64,000 nt of DNA from Malus domestica. Its lineage: Eukaryota; Streptophyta; Magnoliopsida; Rosales; Rosaceae. A program made the translations under genes and the position numbers. The notes under the pieces are model-generated. The model had not been told where the DNA came from and made no database searches. It saw only the letters and a list, made by a program, of their open reading frames with translations. Below are positions 12,288-24,602 of this stretch, in pieces (positions within the stretch are counted from its first letter, which is position 1; each line of letters opens with the position of its first letter). Location of the stretch: assembly GCF_042453785.1 (NCBI RefSeq), contig NC_091673.1:17269501-17333500 (forward strand). Direction: 5' to 3'.

Positions 12288-12990
12288 TAGATGTGGCACC
12301 GTCGTCTCGGCTATGCTTCGTTTGGTTATATGCATAAGTTATTTCCTAGTTTGTTTGTGAAAAATGATGTTTCTCAATTTAAGTGTGATGTATGTGAAAT
12401 GGCTAAGAGCCATCGAACTTCTTTTCCTCCAAGTTTAAATAAGAGTTCTATTCCTTTTATGGTTGTACACTCTGATGTTTGGGGCCCCTCGAAAATTACC
12501 TATGTTAGTGGGGCTTATTGGTTTGTCACGTTTATTGATGATTGTACAAGAATGACTTGAGTTACTTTGTTAAAATAAAAAAGTGATGATACTATGGCCT
12601 TTCAAAAGTTCACAAAATGGTCTTGATACAGTACAATATGAATATTCAGATGGTTCGCAACGACAATGGAGGTGAGTACATTAATTCAAAACTTCACTCA
12701 TTTTTTGATATGCACGGTATTGTTCATCAGACTACGTGTCCGTACACCTCTTAGCAAAATGGGGTGGCTGAACGGAAAAATAGACACTTGTTAGAAGTGG
12801 TTTGTGCTTCTATTCTTGAGGCCCATCTTCTAATACACTATTGGGGTGTGGCACTCACATCTACTGTCTATCTTATTAATCGACTTCCGTCTCGTACCCT
12901 AGACTTTCAGACATCATTCCAAACCCATCTATCTCTGACAAATTGTCCACCAGTTCCTAACCTTCCCTCGTGGGTCCTTGGATGCGTGGC
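12288..12990 (+). pseudogene. Copia integrase remnant
   Basis: 'WHRRLGYASFGYM' and 'CDVCEMAKSHRTSFP' represent the His-Cys (GAG-pre-integrase) region. 'VHSDVWGP' and 'FVTFIDDCTRMT' carry the first catalytic Asp region, and 'NGVAERKNRHLLEV' (from about 12757) the region of the catalytic Glu. Stops interrupt the frame at about 12558 and 12751. Integrase inserts the cDNA of the element into host DNA; this copy cannot be functional. Confidence 0.85.
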
Positions 12991-13713
12991 TTTTGTCCAT
13001 ATGCATTCATCCCAATTGGCAAAACAAACTAGAACCTTGAGTTCTTCATTGTGTTTTTATGGGGTATACTACTACTCAAAAGGGTTATCGCTGCTATCAC
13101 CCTCAAACCAAGAAATTGTTTATCACTATCGATGTCACTTTCCATGAAAATGAGATGTATTTTGGTTCCTCTGAGTCCTCACTTCAGGGGGAGTTTCAAG
13201 GCGATGAAGTTTGAATGTTTAATTATGGAACCGAGGAAGAAACCATTGTACAATAACCCACTGCCGACCAGCAAGCTATTGCATAGCAGCCCACTGCCAA
13301 GCAACAAGTTGCTGCACAATCGCCTATCACCGAGATGCAGGCCACAGAGCGGCAGCCTACTGCCGAACCTGAGATGAAGGAAGACATGGTTCCCTTAGGG
13401 GAAATCAAAGCACACTCCGAGGTGATTGATGATGGTAACCAATAGCAGTTGGAACCCACAGTTTTGGACAAAACAATACATGCAGATTTATCTCTCGGTG
13501 ATTTTCATAACTGATCGTCTTTTACGCTAAATGGACCACGACTCTATAGTCTCCCATAACGGTGTAACCGAGGTATTCCTAAACTCACTTATGAGGCAAA
13601 CCCTAAGTGTAAAACTAAATATTCAGTGAGTGAATCAACCCAAAGCCCAAGAGTCAGGTACCCACTAAACAACTATATGTCTACATGTACGTAGGTTTTG
13701 GGGTAAATGGGTG

Positions 13714-13933
13714 GGACTTGGATTCTCTGCCCTCCCATTTCGGTGTCCTCCCCGTGCCCTTCTGTTTTGTGTGGTCACGGTTAATCCATGCTAACATTTT
13801 ATATTGTTTTTTATAAAAATAATAAGACAAAAAAATAATAATAATATAAAATATTAATGTGGCTTAACCGTGACCACACAAACCGGAGGGCACGGGGAGA
13901 GCACCGAATTGGGAGGGCAGAGAATCCAAGTCC
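13714..13933. mobile_element. Mutator-like MITE, 220 bp, copy 1
   Basis: Long terminal inverted repeats starting 'ggacttggattctctgccct' and ending in its complement extend about 80 bp inward through 'gtggtcacggttaa', leaving an AT-rich loop. It is flanked by a perfect 9-bp duplication 'aaatgggtg' at 13705-13713 and 13934-13942. It is the same family as the element at 14917. Non-coding; the open frames across it come from the inverted arms. Confidence 0.92.
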
Positions 13934-14112
13934 AAATGGGTGAGACCACCCATGTGGAGGAGAGTGGGAGGGGATGTTGTCCCGTACGGGATGAACACGG
14001 AACATCTGAGTCAAGGCTGAACCCTAATGCCCCTCCTATGCACACCACCACCATTATTGCTACCTCTGTCTCCCTCTCTGTCTCCATCTTTCTATTCCAA
14101 TTTCTAACATGA

Positions 14113-14907
14113 TAGGCCTATTAAATTTGCAAAGGGGGACCCATATTTGTATAGAGGCAGGGTCCACAACGACACATTTTGTTGACATAGACTTCTTTTT
14201 TTAATAAAATGATAATAATAATATTGGTGTGGTATGGGTAAAAAATGTTATGAATTCTATAATATGATGGGTTTTACTTAAGTTTATAAATAAGTTGAGT
14301 TATTTTTTATATTACCAATTAATTTTATGGTATAATCTTAAATCTCTTTATGATATCCAAGTATGTTGTCCTTCGTGCAAAATTAAACGGTTACACATGC
14401 TCTTCATTTTTCCGTTGTGTTATTCGCAAGTTATGTTAAAAATTCACCATGAAGAAGCGTATTGAGAATGAAGTTCATATTAATGGAAAAAAGGAACATT
14501 GCATGAGTTTATTATTAAGTTGAGTTACTTATTATATTATTAATTAGTTTTATAGTTAAACTTTAACTATCTTAATAAATAAAAAAAATGGAACATATTA
14601 TTATTAAAAAAATTTAAAACTTTACAATAACTTAAAAAATAGAGTAAATTCGAACTCCAATTAGAAACTCAACACACTTTCTGTCAAAAAAGTTTCTGTC
14701 AAAAAAGTTGACTGAAAGATGAGCTGCTGTATTAAATGAAACCCCACGATCTTTTTGTAAGTGCGGGCCAAGGCTCAGCCAGGTGTCTTACAGCTAGGAG
14801 AGGAAGGGCTGCAAGGTCGGTGAATCTGGCTCAGTGATTTGATGGGTTCTGGGTTTGGTTGCGTTTATGGCAAAAAAACTAGCTACATTGGGGAGGGAGG
14901 ACTCGGA
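14113..14907. other. Intergenic, no gene recognised
   Basis: AT-rich DNA between the two sister MITEs; nothing further recognised. Confidence 0.5.
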
Positions 14908-14916
14908 ATGATTTGC

Positions 14917-15137
14917 GGACTTGGATTGTCTGCCCTTCTAGTTGTGGTGCCTTTCCATGCCCTCCTATTTTGTGCGGTCACGGTTAAGCCACGTCAATAT
15001 TTTATATTTTTATTATTTTTTGTCTTATTATTTTATTAAAAAATTAATATAAAATATTGACGTGGCTTAACCGTGACCGCACAAAATAGGAGGGGATGGA
15101 AGGGCATCATAACTAAGAGGGCAGACAATCCAAGTCC
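14917..15137. mobile_element. Mutator-like MITE, 221 bp, copy 2
   Basis: Same family as 13714-13933: termini 'ggacttggattgtctgccct' and its complement, shared 'gtgcggtcacggttaagcca' block and AT-rich centre. It is flanked by a perfect 9-bp duplication 'atgatttgc' at 14908-14916 and 15138-15146. Non-coding and strongly able to fold into a hairpin. Confidence 0.92.
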
Positions 15138-15146
15138 ATGATTTGC

Positions 15147-15893
15147 CGCCTCACTAGTTTTTGTTGGACAAAGCAATTCACCGGGGTTTCTTTGATCAAA
15201 TGTTATGTCACGCACTCACAATGCCACCCATGTGAAAATTTATCAACTTCTCGAGATGAATTTCGATAAGTATTTTTATCACGGTAAATTTTGAATAAGT
15301 TGAAATTAATATGGGATTGTGTGAGATAAAAATACAGAAATTTTTTATGTTTTTGTAAGAGTTGACTTGCGGATGACATGGTTGAGTATAGCTCAAACAC
15401 GAAATGCTCTTGAGCCGTGCCCATGAGTGTGCATGAGACTATGATACATGAGGATCTTATGTTTTTGGTTGGAATGTCCGTACCGAAGTTTTCTCCAACT
15501 TTGACCAAACTCATCGATTTACATCATCACAATTTGTTAAAAAAAAAAAAACCGTTAATTATAAGGAGTGGAGCAACATTATTTTGGGAAATTCACACAT
15601 TTCAAATTACTTTTTCCATAGTTTTTTTAATTTTTTAATATTTTCTACACACCGCTAACACTTGATAAAAAAAATTAAAAGAGTGTGGAGAAGTAATTTT
15701 GAGTGTGTAAGTATAATCTCCGTTTTGGGAATTACCTGTTAATATTAACTTCTGGAGGTTACTGTGGACTAAAAAAGGAAAAGAAACTAGGGAGGCCTAC
15801 AAGTCCTGTTGGGCCCTTGAATTATTATGGGTTGGTGAGGGCCTAGGTTAACGTTTAAACAGTAGTACTAGGAGTATATATAGTTTATCAAAT

Positions 15894-15924
<31 letters not shown>

Positions 15925-16766
15925 CTTCTATACAATAAGGGACCAGTTAGTGATTTAGTCACGGCAATCCACCCTCTTGGCCATCAATTTTGTAACTAAA
16001 TAGCGTTAGAAATCAAATGTAAGACGTACCATGTGAAATACAGGCCTGAAATTCGTCCTAACCACTGGATCATTCCGTGGTGGTTAGTCTATCAAATAGT
16101 TGGGTGTTGCAGGAAGCAACCCTTCTGATTACACAATGTAGATACTGCACGTACAATATATAAATTGAGAAAGGGACACTTCACTGCTTTGGGATATTTC
16201 GAAATAAAAAAACAATCGCCATTGATGATTGCTTGCACTTGTGTCTCCTCTCTTATATCGACTATGAGATGTGTATATCCTCGCTGCATGAGTACTTTTG
16301 CAATGCCGGGGTGTGAAGAGTACGGAATTAATGAATCAGGGGTTGTTTGTTGTTGAATTTGAAATGAATTTATATTTTTCAGAATCTTTTTATTTATAAA
16401 TATTTCAAAAGAAGCCTCTGTAAATTTGTTTTCTTCAGTATGGACGAAATTTGTCACGAATTATTGCTTATATATAATGTATGCATGCAGTTTCTTGATG
16501 TCAAATATTTATGATCAGGAGATGAGAGATAATTACAATACTAATTACATCCACCTCTAACCAAAACCAACATAACCTTGCTAATTAACTAACTTCTTCA
16601 ACACCTAATTCAGCTAATCCTGATTGTTGCCTGTATCTATATAGGTACTGGGTATGCTGCTATATATACACACACATATAAGTTGGTCTCTTGCCCGAGC
16701 TGCCCTATTTTTGGTTTCTGCTGCAATGTGTGTGTGTATAGCTGCTTCGACCACATGTATATATAT
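15147..16766. other. Intergenic, no gene recognised; contains T29
   Basis: Holds a T29 run at 15896-15924 and the small MITE at 15590. A minus-strand open frame at 16092-16457 (121 codons) has no recognisable domain and is not called. Confidence 0.5.
15590..15718. mobile_element. Small AT-rich fold-back MITE, copy A
   Basis: 'acacatttcaaattact' at the left pairs with 'agtaattttgagtgtgt' at the right. The body is the reverse complement of that in the element at 9008. Target duplication not resolved. Confidence 0.45.
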
Positions 16767-18228
16767 TGATAGGATTTTTAACAGTCTATGCAAATAGGGT
16801 CAAAATCACATGAAATACTTGCAAGAATACAATGATATTGTAGTACAGATACTCATGCAAGATCGTTTTCCTCAATGACTATTTGGATAATTTATGTAGA
16901 AACAATTCCTAATTAAATACTTAGAATTAAAACTTGAGAAAAGAAAGTTTGAGAGTGGGTAATATTAAAAACGAATTTTAAACAAAAACTAAAATAATCG
17001 AAGAAAAAAGTTTTAAATACCAATTTATAAAGGCACTAGGGTTCTACCGTCACCTAGCAATCCTATGAATTTCTATCACTTATAATTTACACATGCCACT
17101 TCGAATGTTAGGTTTTCCTAATATATATTCTCCTCATGACGTTCAAGCAAGAACATATATCTAACATGCAATCCGTCTGTGATATTCAGATCAAATATGA
17201 ACATGCAAGACTCATTAATTTTTATGAAAACCTTTGGAAGACCCATGCAACCCCTAAGAACGTGATATTCGCCTTAGATGAAATTACAATTATCAATCAC
17301 ACGAAGCAATACTCAATCCTCCAGTGATATTCCGACCGAATTGCATCCAATTACTTGTCTAAACATCCTAATGGTAGTCAGTCATTAAGACAATTAGATA
17401 GTTTAAAACAGTGATCAATAATTCAAAGTGTGCATGCAATCAATCATAAGCAATTAAATAAAAATCACATATTCATGCTAAGGCTCAATGTTTCACCCTA
17501 GCAAGAAGAATTAGTTATGCATATCCATAGTTGAAATCATAGAAAATATTATTAAAAATAAAAGGAATGAAAGCACCTTAAAATAGAAAATCTCTAAGAA
17601 CCCTAGCCAAGTTATTTGTCTCTAAAGTTGAATAATAATAAGCGTCCAGAAAAACTATAGACGGCCAAAGCAATATATTTGCTCAGCCCTTACAAACCCT
17701 AAGACCTAGGTTTCTTATTCTAACTAGGAAACTAAGAAAAATAATAAAATATCTTAGAAAATAAAACCCTAATTAAACTAGGAGAATCTGCCAAGTACTT
17801 GTCTAGCCACGTTTTAGCCTCAGATCTCCTCCAAATCTGGCCCAAGATAGCCTGTTTTAAAGATAAAGACGTTCCGAACACATCTTCAGAAGGCTACGAA
17901 ACCATCCTAGGTCATCTTGGGCTTCAAAAACGCAATTTAATGCCAGAAACGTCATTTTCCAGCACCGCGCATCGCTCCTTTATTTTATCGCTAGAAAATA
18001 ACCGCTTGATGGAAAAATCCAAATTTTTGATACGATCAAGCTAAATGACTCACGAACGTCTTCCAACTGGAATTACTCCAAAATTCGTCCATTTGACCAC
18101 ATTTTGCTCTAGAGGAAGTCGAGAGTCCTATATTGAAAATACAGTTCAAAGTATCAAAATTTTTCCAAAATATTAACCAAAATATACTAAAAATACGGTT
18201 AAATATATAATATAAAATTCACTTATCG
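16767..18228. mobile_element. Solo-LTR-like element, 1.46 kb
   Basis: Starts TGATAGGATTTTTA and ends ACTTATCG (probably from TATCA), flanked by 'tatat' at 16762-16766 and 18229-18233. It is related to 40257-41060 in both its first several hundred bases and its last ~80. TG..CA-type ends with 5-bp duplications fit an LTR left after recombination. No coding domain or primer-binding site is seen. The AT-rich duplication alone would be weak; the second copy supports the borders. Confidence 0.65.
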
Positions 18229-18233
18229 TATAT

Positions 18234-19324
18234 GTATATGCATATGTATATATATGTTTTTGCTGTGTTGCCTTGGTTTGGCTATAGATGTTTCATGTTC
18301 GTCCTCAATGAATATTACATTCAAGAAATGAATTGAGTGGTCTTGAAAAATTGAAAAATCAATCCTCTCGAGTTGCATAAATATTCTGGCAGTGCAGGTG
18401 ATCAAAACCCTTGAATTGAAGCTTTGTTTACTGAGATATATTAGCAATTGGCTCCCTCACCCAAAGTTTAACAATTCCTTACCCACCCACTAAACGTGTT
18501 TAAGGAAATGGTTTCACAGCTTTGCTAATATGTTTCTTAAGCTAAGATGCATGGGACACATGATAAAGTTAGTTTATTTGAATCACTAGGCATTGACTGT
18601 ATATTGTACACGACCTGTGGCTTACACTAGATTAAAAAGCTACATATATACAATTACTTTGCAGCAATTTTAAATTCCTTCAAATGGTTCATAATGGAGT
18701 AGTTGAGCTTCTTATAAACTTTGAAAATATGTATTTATTACATATTTCAATGTTGAACAATACTTTACATCCTACACAATAGCTCGTGTATGGCTCATGC
18801 ATGGTCATGCCATTACATTTTAGACGCGAGCCAACTTGCTCTACTACTATGAATGTAATTGATGTTTCATCTTAAAACCAATTGACAATAGAAAAAGTAA
18901 CCTAACTCTTTATAACCCTTGCAAAAATTCTTATATTTTAAATGTGAGACAACATTCACATCATTGCACATTCAATTGGTATCAAATATTTGGTTGCGGT
19001 GTTTTGGAAAGAAATAAAAAATCATTCACCTCTATGGTCAATATACTTGAATATCTTTCTTTACCAATCTAATCCTAAAGACCGAGCGAGACATACGACT
19101 ACAAATACTCTTCTTAAAATAATTGTGTATTATATTACCTGTGTTCGTGGCATGGAAATCACCTTTGTCTTCTATTTGCCCACAAGTCCTTACAAAGACA
19201 AGTTATTGATAAATCACACCCTAGACCTAGAACCTACCTTTTCCATTACAGAAGGAGATGGGTAGCAATGATACTATCCTCCCATTCGGGATTTGGGTGT
19301 AAAACAGAATCCCTCCTCCCCTCA
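18234..19324. other. Intergenic, no gene recognised
   Basis: AT-rich DNA. Open frames (for example 18990-19265) are short and unrecognised. Confidence 0.5.
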
Positions 19325-19332
19325 CTAATATG

Positions 19333-20129
19333 TAGGGATGGACGAGGGTTCGGTTTATTATGGTTTTGAATGAAACTAAAACCAAAACAACAAGTTTTTA
19401 CGGTTTGGTTCGATGTGATTTTGAAGCTAAAATCCAAATGAAACCAAACCATTTAGTTTGGTTCGGTTTGGTTTTAAACGGTTTTGGTTTGGTTTTATTG
19501 TTTGAAAAAGCTATTATGGTTACCTAATTGTATCTCATTTCATTTTTCTTTTGATATACACTTCAATTCTCTTCTATGAACAACAATAATTAACAACAGT
19601 TAAAAGAAACCTAAATGTTGAGCAACATTAACGTTACAGTGTCAGAGAAGTAGTCATGGTGAGGTCTGTAATACTAAATCCTTTTCGTACCTGTGCTGGT
19701 CTAAATATATTGCTCAACATTTTCATGAAATTTACCACAATCAATACACTTGACACATTTTCTATTGGCACTTGAGAAAACACAACAATACGCTTGACAC
19801 ATGCACAGATACTAAAACGTATGGACTCAATGAAATAAAAGAAAGAGTACATAGTCTATAGAGTATAGACTACGACCGGAAGAAAGAAAAGAAAGAGATT
19901 ATGTGGTCATGTTATGATGTGGTTGAGTCCAAATTAAATGTATGGACTCAATGAAATAACCAATTAGAATTTAACATTTAATAAAGTTATGTGGTTTCGG
20001 TTTAGTTTCGGTTTTAGGATTCCGGAATCGAAACCAAACCGTTTTGAAACCGCAAAACCAAACCGTTTGGTGCAGTTCAATTTGGTTCGTGTTTTGGTTT
20101 CGATTTTCGGGTTCAAGTGCCCACCCCTA
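19333..20129. mobile_element. hAT-like non-autonomous element, 797 bp
   Basis: Inverted termini TAGGGATGGACGAGGGTTCG (left) and the complement of TAGGGGTGGGCACTTGAACC (right) are flanked by a perfect 8-bp duplication 'ctaatatg' at 19325-19332 and 20130-20137. An 8-bp duplication with TAGGG(A/G)TGG ends fits hAT elements. Subterminal regions are rich in 'ggtttggtt' and 'aaaccaaacc' repeats in both orientations. No transposase is seen. Confidence 0.88.
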
Positions 20130-20137
20130 CTAATATG

Positions 20138-21328
20138 ATCCTTGAGCCCTTTAACAGGAAAAGTTTTTCAATGTACCGGAAATAAGACCTACATTTAATG
20201 TAATAATATAATTACTTCAAAATTTAAAAATATAATTTTAACAAAATTATATTATAACACTTGACATTATGGGTTGTGTTCCAAACACACTGAAATGTTT
20301 CTCCTTCTACAGTAGCATTAACCCCAAAACCACCAGTTAATCCTTAAATATTTATATTAGGGTTAAGGCTTCCCTCTCTTATGTATTCACATTTAACACT
20401 AGCTAGCAACAAAAGAAAAACTCAAGCTGCCCAAATTTTAGGGTTTAGAAAGATTCGTATAATTTTATATTACAAAACGCGTTTTCTCTCTCTAGAAGCC
20501 CAAATCCAGAGCCTCTTCTTCAGCTTCAACTTTCAGCTGCCGCCCCTTGTTCTTACTTGGGTAAACGGTAACCTGTTACTTCCTCCTATTTCCAGTCTTC
20601 TTTTCCCTCATCCTTCCCTCATTCCCTCATTTGCCTTTTTTTTTCTTTTTCCTGCCCTCTTACTTTCTCTGCTCCATCCCCCTCCCTGTATCCATCTCTT
20701 CCTTTCATTTTTCCAGTCTTCTTCTTTCGTTTTATTCCCAATTCTCTCTGAGTTTATCTTAGTATTCCCTGAGCTGAGTCTCAAATATCCCTGAGCTTGT
20801 CTTAGATCTGGGCTTCATGCCCCTTATCTGACATCTTTTGCCTACTTTTTCTGCTTTCTGTCTTTTAACTTTTTGTTCTCCATCCTCCTTAGTTGTGACA
20901 CTCCATCCTCATCCCATCAAGTACTAGGATAGGCGGGCTCCGAATAGGAATAGGATACGAAATCTACTTCCCTCTTTCACTTCCCCTCCCCCAATAGGCA
21001 TGCCTATGCCAGATCCCCATCGAGGCCAAGTTTTGGGTATTTTACATACCCCTTAGCCTCATTCTCTACCCGTATGATACTTTGTTTGTATATATTTGCA
21101 GGGGTTCGTGAAGAGGACTTGGATATGGTGTCTACTTTCTCAGTTCGGAGTTTGGCTTCTTCCGAGGATGTGCCGACAACAGCAATGTGGTCTTTGCTGC
21201 TGGAAATTAGGGTTTTTTATTGTCTGTTTTCTGCTGCCTTTAGGTTTAAGCTTGTGTGGGTCTCTCGTTGTATTTTGGGTTGCTGCTCTCATTTTGTTTG
21301 GGTCTTTGTTTATCTGGTCCTTTTTGGG
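20138..21328. other. Unassigned region with pyrimidine-rich tracts
   Basis: Contains a CT-rich stretch (20460-20800) and an open frame at 20381-20794 (137 codons, Phe/Leu/Ser/Pro-rich). The latter has no recognised domain and probably reflects composition. A plausible splice acceptor 'atatttgcag' at about 21098 precedes a short open frame, so an untranslated first exon or lost gene is possible. I cannot support a gene call. Confidence 0.4.
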
Positions 21329-21334
21329 CCTTGT

Positions 21335-22572
21335 TGTTATGCCCCAATCCCGATATACGACTAAGATTGACACGTGACGTCACCACATTCCTATTTATCT
21401 ATCATGTCTCGCCTCCAAGGCAAGACCAAAACACAATCAATGATTTAACTACACATTCATTTTCTTTTATTTCATGGCTACATTTAACCTTAACATTAGA
21501 CTGCCTACGTACCCTAAGAAGGGATCAAGCCATTCGTAGTTCATCATTCACTAAACTTAGACATTTATCCAGTACATTCTAAGAGGAAGGCATAGCATTC
21601 CTCAATCAATTATTGGGACTTGACAAGCATGAATTACTAGATTCATAGCTACATAACAAACCCACATGACAATCAAGATTTCCATTTCATCCATCTTATA
21701 AATCACTATGTTTTAAAATAATACCGCAATTTATAGCATGCAACATCTCAAAGAACAACCAACTTAGCACAATATTATTCTCTAGCTACACTGGTCAACA
21801 AATCTGATCATAGTAATAACAATCATATCCAACATCATTCCACAATCACTCCAATTAATCAATCCAAGAATCAAAGATGCACAATATTAACATTTAATTA
21901 CGTTAATCAACCAATAAGATCACATATCAATTCACGAAATTTAATAAAGGAATTCTACATAATTCTCTATTTGGATTCCAAGTAATAACATGATAAATCT
22001 AATTTATAAACACAACGCCTACTGTGAGCAATTCTTATTCACTCGAATCTAGGGTCGGACTAACCTTATGGAAATGAGCAAGAGTAGGGATTCTGGGCCA
22101 CTCAACGGAATCCAACTAATATATGGTCGCCTACCAAGTACAAATAATCCTCATCACCCCTAGAATGAGTATGATACCTTATTGCGGACACTGTTATAAA
22201 AATCCACGCCTAGCGCCGCCTAGCGCCGTCTAGGCGCTAGGCCCCAGCCCACCGCCCCGATTAATGCCTAGGCCCCAACCCACCGCCTAAATCACCTAGG
22301 CACCCGTCTAGACCCGTCTAGGTTGCAACTCACTTAAACAGAAAATACATAACTTTCATTTTGCATTTTGTTTTTTTCCAATAAATTGTAAGAGACTCGT
22401 TGCATACTTGAATGAACAAACATTATATCCTTATTTCACATGTTTTCATTATGTTCAAATACTTCATGATATATATGCATTCTAGTTTGTAGTTTATGAT
22501 GAAATTATATATATTTCAAGTAGAAGCAGATACTTATTTACCTAAAATATGATAAATTTACTTAAATTCGCA

Positions 22573-22604
<32 letters not shown>

Positions 22605-24392
22605 CCAGCCCGCCGCCCGACTAGCTCCTAGCGACTTTTAGAACCTTGATTGCGGATGTACCAAGCGAAACCATAGGCATAATCTAATTGTGCAGACAGT
22701 GATCACCCATCGAGAGTATACCAAGCATGATCACTCCTAGAATGCGTACGGTCCCTCATTACGGATAAACCAAGCAAAACCATAAACATAGTCTAATCGT
22801 GCAGGTGGTGATCACCTATCGCAGATATACCAAGCAGGATCATCCATGTACCACCGCTACATGGTGCAGTTAAACCAACACACAACCTCCTTACCCCTAT
22901 CTCAACCCCTATGATTTACAACGTAATCGCCTACACTATCAATTTCTCATGACCACTAACTAACATGTCACATAAGCATACAAGTTCTACGGAATACTTC
23001 TAATAAGATTCTAGGCTCACATTGTCATAATAGTTACCTTACATGTCATTCATATTATCAAAAAGATAAATACACATCTATATCACAATGAGACGTCCTA
23101 TACACGTAAACTGAGGTATATATTACCTGGGATAGCTCACTAACCGTTATAGGCTCACTAAGCCCTATTTAGTCTCTAGTAATACTCATTTTAATATTCA
23201 AGAACGATTAAGAACATTTTGATCAAAATCAACCCTAGTAGATCAATCAGGAATCTCCGCCCACCAGATTTCCAATCTGTAAGTTCCTAAGGTCATCAAA
23301 TATTACGTATAATAACATATTAAAGTTTGGTAACGATTTAACGGTCGGATCGTCTATTGTTATAATGATCAAGTGCAGCTTCTAAGGAAAATATGTTCAA
23401 ATGACGGGATTTCGTCAATTAGATGTCACATATGGATTTGGGGTATTAAATTTAGCCTAGAAAGACAGAGTTGGCCCACTGACCACGTGTCGCCGAATTC
23501 AGCGATCTTCGACAAATGGAAACCTAATTTTCTGACTAACTCCAAAAATTACCAAATTTTATAGAAATGTAGAGCTCATCAAGGGGAATAAATTTCATAC
23601 CTAGGCCGCAATTCAATTCGGCCGGAAAACACCTGAAATTGGCCTCGATCATTCAAAAACCCTAGAATTGGGTGTTCTCGATTGGACCTCAAAACGTACT
23701 CTGACGCCTCAACAAAGCATGGGTCTTGTTCCTGAGATTGAGAAGAGTCTATTGTGGGTGGTGGTCGATGAAGTTGGTTTCAGAAATGGCAGATCGCCGC
23801 CAAGGAATCCCAGCTGCACCGACGTTGTTCATGGTGAAATGGGGCCAAATCACGTTAGTTTTTGGGTGAAATTGAAGGAGTGATCGATTGGTTTCGAAGT
23901 GAGGATTGACATGACACCGGTCCCGTCGTCAACGATGGTCGGAATAGGGAGATATGGCTGGGTTGGGTTGGTGGGTCAAATAAGGGGTCTGATTCCCTCA
24001 TTCTTTTCTTCCTCCTTTCCCTCCTTTCCTCCCTCCTGATTGGCCACTCTCCCTCCTTTTCTCTCCCGCATCTATCTCTTTTCCCCTCTCTCTTGATGCC
24101 ATATGGCAGTTTCTAATTTTTATTTATTTTGTAGACAACTAAAACGTCTCTAATTTCTTCGTTTCAACTTCGATTCGTGAACGGTTTTTGCCTACGCACT
24201 CATAGGATCAAGCTCTATCCAATTATACTTAGTGTGACCCCGTAAAGTCCACGGATTTTTAATGATTACTAACCAAAATTCAAACTTTGTAATTAGTTTA
24301 ATTAAAATCTAAATTTAATAAAATTTAATATAAAATCTCGTTAATACAAATACGTAGTTTATAATAGTGAAATCCAGGAACGGGATTTCACA
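21335..24392. mobile_element. Solo-LTR-like element, about 3.06 kb
   Basis: Begins TGTTATGCCCCAATCCCG and ends GGGATTTCACA, with a perfect 6-bp direct repeat 'ccttgt' at 21329-21334 and 24393-24398. TG..CA ends and a short target duplication indicate an LTR, here without internal coding domains, so a solo LTR from a long-LTR retrotransposon is the best reading. Inside are diverged ~120-bp repeats around 'accaagc(g/a)aaaccata' (22659 and 22780) and a nested hAT element at 22189-22648. The family is not identified. Confidence 0.75.
22189..22648. mobile_element. hAT-like MITE nested in the 3-kb LTR, 460 bp
   Basis: Left end CACTGTTATAAAAATC and right end complementary to CAAGGTTCTAAAAGTC form inverted termini. 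A perfect 8-bp duplication 'attgcgga' flanks it (22181-22188 and 22649-22656). GC-rich subterminal arms with repeated 'cctaggcgctaggcccc' flank an AT-rich middle. The insertion splits one of the LTR's internal repeats, so it is younger than the LTR. Confidence 0.9.
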
Positions 24393-24430
24393 CCTTGTTT
24401 ACTAGTTTTTATCATAATGAAAGTTGATTT

Positions 24431-24602
24431 TTTTTTTTTTTTGAACAAATGATATTATCTACCGTAAGAGGTGGGGGAGTGGGCTAAGCCTCACAATGGG
24501 CTAGCAATAATATGGTTCAAATCTGCCTTTGGCGATAATCAAACTTAAGAGCTATTATTTAACAATAAAGAGGAAAACCACTAGACCGTAGTACTAAACG
24601 AC
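24431..24602 (-). mobile_element. SINE (tRNA-type Pol III promoter)
   Basis: Read on the minus strand it starts near 24602, has a box A 'ggtctagtgg' and a degenerate box B, then about 110 bp of unique body ending in a poly(A) tail (T run on the plus strand at 24428-24442). An imperfect 18-bp duplication 'ataatg(g/a)aagttgatttt' lies at 24414-24431 and 24603-24620. It sits only about 35 bp from the end of the 3-kb solo LTR. Related fragments occur at 1-58 and 44190-44330. Confidence 0.8.

Larger units (their letters stand above)
10498..13690 (+). mobile_element. Degenerate Ty1/copia retrotransposon, 3' truncated
   Basis: A 5' LTR-like segment (10498-10682, starting TGTTGAAGG) is followed by a primer-binding site 'tggtatcagag' at 10684-10694, complementary to initiator tRNA-Met. 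Then come, in order, gag (10832-11560), a zinc-knuckle remnant (about 11640-11700), the protease region, a GAG-pre-integrase/integrase region (12288-12990), and a post-integrase linker 'RGIPKLTYEANPKC' (about 13565-13610). Homology stops near 13690, where the 220-bp MITE lies. Reverse transcriptase, RNase H and the 3' LTR are missing. Frames are broken repeatedly, so it is dead. Confidence 0.85.

Noticed and set aside
13870..14112. Open frames on both strands near 13.9 kb
   Set aside because: They run through the inverted arms of the MITE at 13714-13933.
20381..20794. 137-codon open frame
   Set aside because: It arises from a CT-rich tract giving Phe/Leu/Ser/Pro-rich protein without recognisable homology.
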